A model generated the notes under the pieces. The model did not search any database. It worked only from the letters and a program-made list of their open reading frames with translations, and was not told the origin of the DNA. Of a DNA stretch of 14,737 bases, positions 7,018-13,575 are shown piece by piece. The DNA comes from JBBSGD01 sp038254435 (lineage in GTDB: Bacteria; Actinomycetota; CADDZG01; WHSQ01). Both the position numbers and the translations under genes were made by a program. The DNA lies in NCBI GenBank assembly GCA_038254435.1, contig JBBSGD010000046.1:1-14737 (forward strand), read 5' to 3'. Within the stretch, counting starts at the first letter, position 1; every line of letters begins with the position of its first letter.

Positions 7018-8973
7018 CTAAGAAGCCACCACGGCCGCGCCCGACTTCTTCGCGGGGCGGCGTCCTAGAGCGGCCCATCCCAGGGCGGCGCACAGCAGGA
7101 GGCCAAGGCTGATCCACGCAAGCCTGCTCGAGAAAGGGCTGCGCGTTACGGCGACGGCAAGTACTCCCGTAAGGCACAAAAAGGCCACGGACAGCGCGGG
7201 ACCGAGCCCGAGAAACTCGGCAGGGCCGGCGTCGGGCACCAGACGCCGGAGCAGCAGCACCCCCGGAGCTAGCAGCAGCGCCAGCCCGCCGAGGACGCGC
7301 ACGGCGTGCCACCATCCCGGCCCCGGAACGGCCCGGGCACGGCGCGACGCGCAGTCCCCCTTGACACAAGCCGTGATGCGTCCGTCGTCGACGAACCAGA
7401 CGTTCTTGCCGTAGCCGCGCTGCGACGGGAACAGACCGGCATTGGCGCCGCTCTCGTTGAGAGAACCCGCGACTATGACGAGGGGCAACCGCTCCCCGGG
7501 GCTTTGCCGAGCGATGCCATGAAGCGAAGCGCTCGACAAGCGCGAGTAGAGCGCAGACGTTCGCCGGGTAGGGCGACCCGCCGTCAAGTTCTCGAGCGAC
7601 CCGAGGTAGACGCGTGCCCTGCCTACCCATCCCCCCGGGGTCGAGTAGCGAGCGACGTTGCCCGATCGCTTGACGAATCCCTTGAGATCAACCGATTTCA
7701 AGCGGGCGTGGTCGATGACGAACACGACGGAACGGTTGGGGTCCCTCGGCAGAAGCTGGGACCGCACCGCGCCCAGGTCGGCTCGTTCGTCCGCCTGCAA
7801 CCAGCCGTAGCTCGGATTTGCCCACTGCGAGAACCCGTAGCCGGTGGCGATGTTCCCCACCGGCACTGCGGCGATCCCGACCAGACCGATCAGCGCCGCG
7901 CGCGCAAGGCCTCCCCGCTGCGCCACACGACAGAAGAAACGAGCTGCGAACCACACACCCACCCCAAACACCAGGAGCCACGCCGCGGTCGTGTTGATGA
8001 ACCGGTAGTAGGGATAGGTGAGATTGAAGACGAATCCGAATACCCCCACGAGCGGGAGCAGCCACAGGACCACAAAGCGGGAGGAGAGGCCGGAGGTTCG
8101 TGCACGCATTCCCAAGGCAAGTGCGGCAATCCCGATGACGAGCACAGGGAGGGTGACGGCAGGATTGACGGTGCTTACAAAGTACCCCAGGGTCTTGTAG
8201 AAAAACGACTGCCCGCCCGGCGGCGTACCGGCAGCTTCGGAGAAGGAAGCGCTCTGCCCCCACAGCCCGAAATGCCACGATGCTGCCGCGGCGAGGGCCC
8301 CGGCAAGAACCGCCGCGATAACAGGCCCTTCGAGACGAAGCGCCGAGGGCAAGCTGCGTGTGCGAAGGACCGCCGCCGGCAGGAGAAGCAGAACCACGCC
8401 GCAGAACACAGCGAAGGTCGTGGGGTGCGCGAAGCCGGCTACGAAAACGAGCATACCGAGCACCCCGCGCGCGGCCCACGACCGTCTCGCTCCATGTAGG
8501 AAGAACAGAGCAGCAGACAACAGCAACAAAGCCATCATGTTGTCGGTAAAACCCTTGAACAGCGCGCTGAGCATGAGACTGCCGGCCCCCAGCGCAACGG
8601 CGTGCCACACGAAGGGGTCGCGCCGCCAGCGGTACGCCCAGGCGGCGAGGACGAGCGGGATGAGCACGCGCAGGCCAACTGCAAAAAAGCTCGGCACGGG
8701 AATGACCGAGAGACCGGCGATGCGCCTCAGATAGGCGCCGAGAACGGGTGTGGCGATGCGATAACCACCCGCATAGACGTGGTCCGGGCCCCTGATCTCG
8801 AACAGCTCCGCAGGATGCTCGTAGAGGAGCACCTCGGTGCGCCACGAGTAGAACGCCGGATCGTCGAACGGCGCGGCGCGGTCCGGATGGATCAGGAAAG
8901 GGGTTGCAAAACAGAGAAGCAGCACACAGGCCGTGGCGGCAAACGCGGCGGGCGTGCCCAGCAAACGGCGCAG
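7018..8973 (-). CDS. Large polytopic membrane protein, possible GT-C-fold glycosyltransferase
   Basis: I do not recognise a named family. The protein (about 651 residues) starts with two Arg and a first membrane helix. An extracytoplasmic loop carrying an Asp pair (D37, D38 in PFDDPAFYSWR) follows, then some eight to ten hydrophobic helices to about residue 390. Next comes a soluble stretch of about 170 residues with a VVFVIDHARLKS segment, and finally two or three helices and a basic tail. An acidic pair in the first outer loop and a YPYYRF motif before a late helix recall GT-C glycosyltransferases, but this is only suggestive. The start is uncertain. No ATG, GTG or TTG lies near the flippase stop except TTG 8964. 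CTG 8973 has AAGGA six bases upstream and is my choice. It follows the flippase with a two-base gap and precedes a sulfotransferase. Confidence 0.7.
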   Translation of the reverse strand: MRRLLGTPAAFAATACVLLLCFATPFLIHPDRAAPFDDPAFYSWRTEVLLYEHPAELFEIRGPDHVYAGGYRIATPVLGAYLRRIAGLSVIPVPSFFAVGLRVLIPLVLAAWAYRWRRDPFVWHAVALGAGSLMLSALFKGFTDNMMALLLLSAALFFLHGARRSWAARGVLGMLVFVAGFAHPTTFAVFCGVVLLLLPAAVLRTRSLPSALRLEGPVIAAVLAGALAAAASWHFGLWGQSASFSEAAGTPPGGQSFFYKTLGYFVSTVNPAVTLPVLVIGIAALALGMRARTSGLSSRFVVLWLLPLVGVFGFVFNLTYPYYRFINTTAAWLLVFGVGVWFAARFFCRVAQRGGLARAALIGLVGIAAVPVGNIATGYGFSQWANPSYGWLQADERADLGAVRSQLLPRDPNRSVVFVIDHARLKSVDLKGFVKRSGNVARYSTPGGWVGRARVYLGSLENLTAGRPTRRTSALYSRLSSASLHGIARQSPGERLPLVIVAGSLNESGANAGLFPSQRGYGKNVWFVDDGRITACVKGDCASRRARAVPGPGWWHAVRVLGGLALLLAPGVLLLRRLVPDAGPAEFLGLGPALSVAFLCLTGVLAVAVTRSPFSSRLAWISLGLLLCAALGWAALGRRPAKKSGAAVVAS

Positions 8974-8975
8974 CT

Positions 8976-10550
8976 TCAGTCCTTCCCGCCCCCGGCTCTT
9001 TTGCCCCTGAGGACGCGTTTGCGGATGATCTTCCACACGTACCGCTCTTCGCCGTCGAGGCCCAGGGCAAGCAGCACCGCTATGTAGATGACGCCCCCGA
9101 CTGCGACCCCTGCCAGATCGACCGGCCAGCCTCCGGGCAGCAGTCGCCACAAGAGCAGCGCAGCAGCCATAGCAACACTTGCTCCGAGTGGCTTGAGGAA
9201 GGATCGCCCAAACGGCTGCACGCCGACGAGCAGCTTGGCCTCGACCACTCGCACCAGATTGATGACCGCGGTGATCACGGAGTCCACTACCGCCATGCCC
9301 ACCGCCCCGTGCGCGGGCACGACAACCGAGCCGGCCACTATGTAGACGGCGACGCCGGCCACCGAGTTGACGAGGTTGAGCCACGGCCGTCCCGTCATGG
9401 AGATGACGTAGCCGGTCGGGCCCGTGGCCGTGTAGAAGAGGTTTCCGGCGGCCAGGATCGCAGTCACGACGGCCGCCTGCTCGAACTTGGGTGCGAGGAG
9501 GTGCGTGAACACCCCGGGCATCACGATGAGCGCCACGTAAACGGGAAAAGAGAACGTCACCACCCAGCGGTTGACCGTCTGGTAGAGGACCTCGAGTCGC
9601 CTGATAGCCCCACGTTCGTGAAGCTCGGAAACCATCGGAGCCCAAATGTTGACGATTCCTCCAAGAAAGACGCTCCCCGGCGTCTGCAGCGACAGTGCGA
9701 TGCCGAACACCGCAACCGCCGGTGCGTGTCGGTAGAGACCGATAATGATGACCCCGAGACCGAGCGACTGGATCCCGAGCATCGACGCTCCCGCCTGCGG
9801 GATGGCAAAACGCAATACCGGCCATATGGGTTGAACCGGGCTGGCAGCACGCTCTTGCGGTTCGAAGACGCGGCGCAGGTAGTAGAAGCCGAGGACGACG
9901 CCGGCGGCGACGCTCACTACCGTCGTCCACATCAACCCCACGACACCGATACCGAGCGCAAGCACCCCGATCCCGAGCAAGAAGCGCAGCGCCGGCTGCA
10001 CTATGTTGCCGACGATTACCGAGGGCAGCATGTTCTTGTACGCCTGCGTGCAGTAGCGCAGAGTCTGCATGAGCCCGAACAGCGGCACGTAGGCGGCTCC
10101 GACCCTCAGAAGCATGGCGAGGTCGGCGGTGTTGGCTTTGCCTCCGGCGAAGAGGCTTGCAAGCTGCTGTGCGAACAGCTCTAGAGCAATGAAAACCAGG
10201 GACGAGGTGATGGCCGTGCCCCACAACGACACAAGCGCGGCCCCCCTGACTCCAGAAGGATCTCCCCTCGCGCGAGCCATGGTTATGAAGCGCATCGCTG
10301 CGAAGTTGAAGCCGAGCAGTCCGACCTGGCCGATCACCGCAAGCTGCTGAAACGTCAGCCTGTAGAGGCCGTAATCACCCTTGCTCAGAAGCCGAGTCGC
10401 GACTGCGATGAAAACGAGTCCCAGCAGCTGCGAGCCGATCTGACCGAGAATCTGGACGGCGCCCCCTTTGGCGACGATGCGAACGTCCGAAGCCTCCTGG
10501 CTCGTCAGGACCGTGGGCTTACCCTGCGTTACAGCCTCGGGGTCACTCAC
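8976..10550 (-). CDS. Wzx-type polysaccharide flippase
   Basis: A 524-residue membrane protein of the MOP flippase superfamily (polysaccharide biosynthesis/Wzx type). It is expected to move undecaprenyl- or other lipid-linked glycans across the cytoplasmic membrane. A short soluble N-terminus leads into GGAVQILGQIGSQLLGLVF and then ATRLLSKGDYGLYR (about residues 51-64), the typical first-helix and first-loop signature. About 12-14 hydrophobic segments follow, and the tail is strongly basic (KIIRKRVLRGKR). Length is normal or slightly long (usual 420-520). GTG 10550 overlaps the end of the ligase gene by eight bases (GTGAGTGA), which indicates coupled translation. The substrate is not predictable from sequence; the ligase and GT neighbours point to a surface polysaccharide or glycolipid. 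Confidence 0.9.
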   Translation of the reverse strand: MSDPEAVTQGKPTVLTSQEASDVRIVAKGGAVQILGQIGSQLLGLVFIAVATRLLSKGDYGLYRLTFQQLAVIGQVGLLGFNFAAMRFITMARARGDPSGVRGAALVSLWGTAITSSLVFIALELFAQQLASLFAGGKANTADLAMLLRVGAAYVPLFGLMQTLRYCTQAYKNMLPSVIVGNIVQPALRFLLGIGVLALGIGVVGLMWTTVVSVAAGVVLGFYYLRRVFEPQERAASPVQPIWPVLRFAIPQAGASMLGIQSLGLGVIIIGLYRHAPAVAVFGIALSLQTPGSVFLGGIVNIWAPMVSELHERGAIRRLEVLYQTVNRWVVTFSFPVYVALIVMPGVFTHLLAPKFEQAAVVTAILAAGNLFYTATGPTGYVISMTGRPWLNLVNSVAGVAVYIVAGSVVVPAHGAVGMAVVDSVITAVINLVRVVEAKLLVGVQPFGRSFLKPLGASVAMAAALLLWRLLPGGWPVDLAGVAVGGVIYIAVLLALGLDGEERYVWKIIRKRVLRGKRAGGGKD

Positions 10551-12276
10551 CGGCTCGCTGTGACTTCCAGGGAAGAATCGACGCCGGCAAGCTCATGGCT
10601 CCCGCCATGGCCACACCCACGATAAGCGACACCGTGAGCGTGTAAGCCGGCTCTACGTAGAGGCTGAGGATCAACGCGTGCGCCCCCACGACAACCATTG
10701 CGGCCGCCGCCATCACTCCAAACATTCGCTCGCGGTCTCGCCTCGCACGCGCCGCGGCTCGCGCGTGAAGGAAAGCGAAGATGTAGAGCGCGAGGATGCC
10801 GAGCGTCCCGGGCACGCCGGTGCGAAAGAAATAGTTGAGGTATGTCGAGTGCGTTCCGGCGCGGGGAACGTAGCGCCCCGCGATGTGCGAGGCGCCGCTG
10901 CCTGTGCGCGGTATCTCCGTCCCGTAACCGATTGCGTAGTGAAGGCCCCCAACCGATTTGAAGGTATCGCTGTAGACGGATTGGCGAGTCTTGATGCTTC
11001 CCTCGCCTCCCGCCCGGGCGTGCAGGGGGTCCTCGCCGTACTTGAGCACGAAGACTCCGGCCAAGAGCAGCGCGCCGGCGAGAAAGAAAGCGACCACCGC
11101 GGCTTTGCGAGCTCTGCTGAGGAGGCCGTCGACCAACAAATAGAGCGCCGCCAGCGCCATCGCCACCCACGCGCCGCGCGACAGCGAGAAGCCGGCGCCG
11201 AACAGAGCGGCGGCAACTCCAGCACGGCCGAGGAGCTTGCGCTTACCCTCCTCCGCGAAAGCAAGGTAGAGGGCAAAAGGGAACAGGACCGCGCAGATGC
11301 CCGCATAGGTCAGCGCGTTACGCGGGAAAGAGCGCATACGCGGCACGGTGTTGGCCGGTGCAATCGCGACGTTGTCGAAGATCAGATGGATCTGGTGCTT
11401 TTCGAGCTGCGCGGCATACGGGCGCGCCGAGCCCTCGAAGCGCACGACGTTCTCGTTCGGGTAGGCATGGAAACGGGGCTTGAAGGCCGTATAGGCGGGG
11501 AAGCCCGGGGCCTTGCTTGTCACTTGCTGAAGCTCGCTCCGAAGAGCAGGAACACCGCTGCTCTCGGAACGTGTGTACTTGATCATGCCGACGCTGTTCG
11601 GAAAGGCATCGAGTCCGTAGGCAGCTTCGACCTGAACGCGCGCAGTCGAGTCTTGGAGCGGCTGGATCGGCACTCCGAACCACTGTAGGACCACCGCTGC
11701 CGAGAGAAGCACCAGGTAGGCAACGAGTCCGACCGCGACCTTTGCCCTGTCGGCTGCGTTGCTCAAGCAATCGACTGCGGCAAGCACGACGCCGGAGATC
11801 AGCAGCTGCAGCGCAAACAAGAGCACGAAGTGCTTGCCGTCGGCCGCCAGCGAGCCGCCGCTTGCAAGAGCCACTATTCCAAGAGCGGTCCACACCACCA
11901 GAAATACCGGGAGCCACACCCACCGGTTGCCGCGCGGCATTCGCCGCTGCCGGATCAGAACCACTGCCCAACGGGCAACCGCTGCGGCCCAGCCGACGAG
12001 GATCAACAGCGGGAGCATGTCCACCAGCCACCCCAGAGTCCCCATGAACAGAGGAGACACCAGCGCGTAGGCCATTGGCAGGACCAACGCCACGCTCACG
12101 GCGCACACAACGAGCAGCCACAAGGCGATCACGTAGGCGCCAAAGCCCCAGCACAAGAGGCCGGCCGCGAGTGCGGCCAGCGCCACGCCCCACAGACCGC
12201 GCGACAGGCGCCCGTGGACATCAGCCGGTAGCCTGTCGAGGCGTCCGAGCGTTGCCTGCAGCGTTACCACCGGCAC
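10543..12276 (-). CDS. O-antigen ligase / Wzy polymerase family membrane protein
   Basis: A 577-residue polytopic protein with the Wzy_C (O-antigen ligase) domain. Key parts are GFSLSRGAWVAMA with R367 and the outer loop RAGTHSTYLNYFFRTGVPG with H476, the conserved catalytic-loop His of WaaL/Wzy proteins. It would join or polymerise lipid-linked glycans on the outer face of the membrane. About ten to twelve helices are visible. A long polar stretch, residues about 203-320, replaces the usually shorter loop before the RMRSFPRNALTYAG segment. The start is unclear: GTG 12276 lacks a good ribosome binding site, and the frame stays open for another 30 codons upstream without ATG, GTG or TTG. Ligase and polymerase cannot be told apart by sequence alone. 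It is the first gene of the minus-strand unit and overlaps the flippase start by eight bases. Confidence 0.85.
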   Translation of the reverse strand: MPVVTLQATLGRLDRLPADVHGRLSRGLWGVALAALAAGLLCWGFGAYVIALWLLVVCAVSVALVLPMAYALVSPLFMGTLGWLVDMLPLLILVGWAAAVARWAVVLIRQRRMPRGNRWVWLPVFLVVWTALGIVALASGGSLAADGKHFVLLFALQLLISGVVLAAVDCLSNAADRAKVAVGLVAYLVLLSAAVVLQWFGVPIQPLQDSTARVQVEAAYGLDAFPNSVGMIKYTRSESSGVPALRSELQQVTSKAPGFPAYTAFKPRFHAYPNENVVRFEGSARPYAAQLEKHQIHLIFDNVAIAPANTVPRMRSFPRNALTYAGICAVLFPFALYLAFAEEGKRKLLGRAGVAAALFGAGFSLSRGAWVAMALAALYLLVDGLLSRARKAAVVAFFLAGALLLAGVFVLKYGEDPLHARAGGEGSIKTRQSVYSDTFKSVGGLHYAIGYGTEIPRTGSGASHIAGRYVPRAGTHSTYLNYFFRTGVPGTLGILALYIFAFLHARAAARARRDRERMFGVMAAAAMVVVGAHALILSLYVEPAYTLTVSLIVGVAMAGAMSLPASILPWKSQRAGE

Positions 12277-12335
12277 GACCGGCGCGGTGGTGGCGCCGGT
12301 AGACGGACTGGCCTTCGGGGGCGGGCGCGTGGCAT
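12264..12335 (-). other. Possible 23-codon leader ORF, or the shifted start of the ligase gene
   Basis: ATG 12335 has an excellent Shine-Dalgarno sequence (AGGAG at 12342-12346, six bases upstream). It opens an Arg/Pro-rich frame of 23 codons that stops at TAA 12264-12266, overlapping the first codons of the ligase. It is out of frame with the ligase. It could be a translated leader coupled to the ligase, or a one-base indel (in nature or in the assembly) may have separated the ligase from its true start. Confidence 0.3.
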
Positions 12336-12363
12336 CAAGGTCTCCTGGCTCATCGGTTGCAGC

Positions 12364-12369
12364 ATCCTA
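12364..12369 (-). promoter_or_regulatory. Candidate -10 element for the minus-strand operon
   Basis: TAGGAT on the minus strand fits a TANNNT -10 hexamer and would start transcription near 12357, a short distance before the AGGAG and ATG at 12335. No convincing -35 hexamer is seen at 16-18 bases, so support is weak. Confidence 0.25.
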
Positions 12370-12375
12370 CCGGCT

Positions 12376-12396
12376 GGTCCCCTTCGAAGGTTGACC
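12376..12396. promoter_or_regulatory. Inverted repeat, candidate operator between divergent genes
   Basis: A perfect 10-base palindrome CCTTCGAAGG (12381-12390) is flanked by GGTC (12376-12379) and GACC (12393-12396), so the symmetry extends over about 21 bases. It lies just upstream of the candidate minus-strand -10 element, where a regulator could control the divergent transcription units. No regulator gene is present in the window. Confidence 0.3.
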
Positions 12397-12444
12397 CCTT
12401 GGTGAGCCGCGCTGCCTGCCCTCCGGTCCGGGCCGCTCGGAGCG

Positions 12445-12453
12445 TGCTATCTT
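12445..12453 (+). promoter_or_regulatory. Candidate extended -10 promoter for the DUF2304-GT2 gene
   Basis: TGC followed by TATCTT resembles an extended -10 element and would give a leader of about 55 bases before ATG 12515. No -35 match is visible at the usual distance. Confidence 0.25.
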
Positions 12454-12477
12454 CCGTCCCGACGGAGACGGTCCGTC
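12453..12477. repeat. Adjacent inverted repeats in the leader of the GT2 gene
   Basis: TCCGTC (12453-12458) pairs with GACGGA (12461-12466). Directly after it GACGG (12467-12471) pairs with CCGTC (12473-12477). The GACGG unit thus occurs twice in direct and twice in inverted orientation. This could be a regulator-binding site or a small RNA structure near the transcription start. Confidence 0.4.
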
Positions 12478-12500
12478 CTCGATCCGCCCTGGCAACATTC

Positions 12501-12505
12501 GGAGG
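12501..12505 (+). promoter_or_regulatory. Ribosome binding site of the DUF2304-GT2 gene
   Basis: GGAGG nine bases before ATG 12515 supports this start and hence the inclusion of the N-terminal membrane domain in the protein. Confidence 0.7.
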
Positions 12506-12514
12506 CCGCCGCAC

Positions 12515-13552
12515 ATGGGTCTGAGGATCTTTGGCGCCGTGGTCGCCCTGGCGCTGGCATGCTTCGCCGTCGTCCGTTACCGGCGCCGGCAGCTTAGGCG
12601 CGGGGAAGTCCTCGTCATGGTCCTCGTTGCCGCAGGCCTCGTTGTGGCGGCCCTTGACCCCGACCTCCTCAACCCCGTGCTGTCGGCCCTGGGCTTCGAA
12701 CGGGGCAATGAACGGCGCATCATCGGGCTGCTGGTCATCTCCAACATCCTGACACTCGCACTGCTGTTCCGAGGCTTCTCGCGCGACGACCAGGTGGCGA
12801 ACGAGCTCGGGGACCTCGTCGACTACATGGCGATGAAGCGCCTCGATGAAATCGGCCTCGACACTCTCCCCGGCAGCGTGGTAGTGGTCGTCCCGGCCCA
12901 CAACGAGGCCGAGAACCTCCCGGATGTGCTCGGGGGAATTCCGAAGGAGCTCGAGGGCATGCCGGTGCGATCGATCGTGGTCGCCGACGGCTGCACCGAT
13001 GGGACCGAGGCCGTAGCCAGAAACCTCGGAGCCATGGTGATCCGGCGCGACCTCAGACGCGGTTCCGGAGCGGCGGTGCGGCTTGGCTACCAGGCCGCAT
13101 TACGGACCGGGGCCAAGTTCATCGTGACCCTCGACGCCGACGGTCAGCACGACCCCGCCGAGATGCACCGCCTGGTGGCTCCGCTGCTCGAGGGCCGCGC
13201 CGATATGGTGCAGGGATCGCGCGTCCTCGGCTCGTTCGAGATCGAGTCGCAAACCCGCCACTACGGGGTGCGGGTGTTCGCTCGCTTGCTCACGACGCTC
13301 GGCCGCACCCGCATCACCGATCCCTCGACCGGCTACCGCGCGATGACGGCATCGGCGCTGCGCGCTCTCGATCTGAAACAGGACCAGTTTTATGTCTCCG
13401 AGGTAATCCTCGACTCGGCGCGCAAAGGTCTTCGAGTAATCGAGGTGCCGATCGCGCTAAGGAAGCGCGCCAACGGAGTCACCAAGAAACCGACGACACT
13501 GCGCTACGCGTGGGGCTTCAGCAAAGCCATCGTGCGCACCTGGCTGCGCTAA
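12515..13552 (+). CDS. DUF2304 membrane domain fused to family 2 glycosyltransferase (DPM1/GT2-like)
   Basis: A 345-residue protein in two parts. Residues 1-90 form three hydrophobic helices (about 4-21, 31-47, 68-86) with a basic RYRRRQLRRG loop, matching the small DUF2304 membrane proteins that often lie beside GT2 genes. Residues 120-320 are a GT-A fold GT2 domain: VVVPAHNEAEN (124-134), VADGCTDGT (156-164), DADGQHD (207-213, the metal-binding DxD region), VQGSR (232-236) and TDPSTGYRAM (268-277). The GT2 domain resembles dolichol/polyprenyl-phosphate mannose or glucose synthases, so it probably transfers a sugar from a nucleotide donor to a polyprenyl phosphate or a nascent lipid-linked glycan on the cytoplasmic face. 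The fused helices would anchor it. It is transcribed divergently from the ligase/flippase operon. Confidence 0.9.
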   Translation: MGLRIFGAVVALALACFAVVRYRRRQLRRGEVLVMVLVAAGLVVAALDPDLLNPVLSALGFERGNERRIIGLLVISNILTLALLFRGFSRDDQVANELGDLVDYMAMKRLDEIGLDTLPGSVVVVVPAHNEAENLPDVLGGIPKELEGMPVRSIVVADGCTDGTEAVARNLGAMVIRRDLRRGSGAAVRLGYQAALRTGAKFIVTLDADGQHDPAEMHRLVAPLLEGRADMVQGSRVLGSFEIESQTRHYGVRVFARLLTTLGRTRITDPSTGYRAMTASALRALDLKQDQFYVSEVILDSARKGLRVIEVPIALRKRANGVTKKPTTLRYAWGFSKAIVRTWLR

Positions 13553-13557
13553 CGGGC

Positions 13558-13575
13558 AGGCGGCATGCGCCGCCT
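13558..13575. terminator. Hairpin between convergent genes, possible bidirectional terminator
   Basis: AGGCGGC (13558-13564) and GCCGCCT (13569-13575) form a perfect seven-base stem with a four-base loop. It starts five bases after the GT2 stop and covers the symporter stop codon on the other strand. No T-tract follows on either side, so a strong intrinsic terminator is not certain. Position between converging genes is the main support. Confidence 0.5.

Noticed and set aside
8979..10224. Upstream extension of the membrane-protein frame through most of the flippase gene (giving 1068 codons).
   Set aside because: The extension is Arg/Gly-rich, lacks membrane segments and overlaps the flippase, which carries real family motifs. 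The membrane protein more likely starts near 8973.
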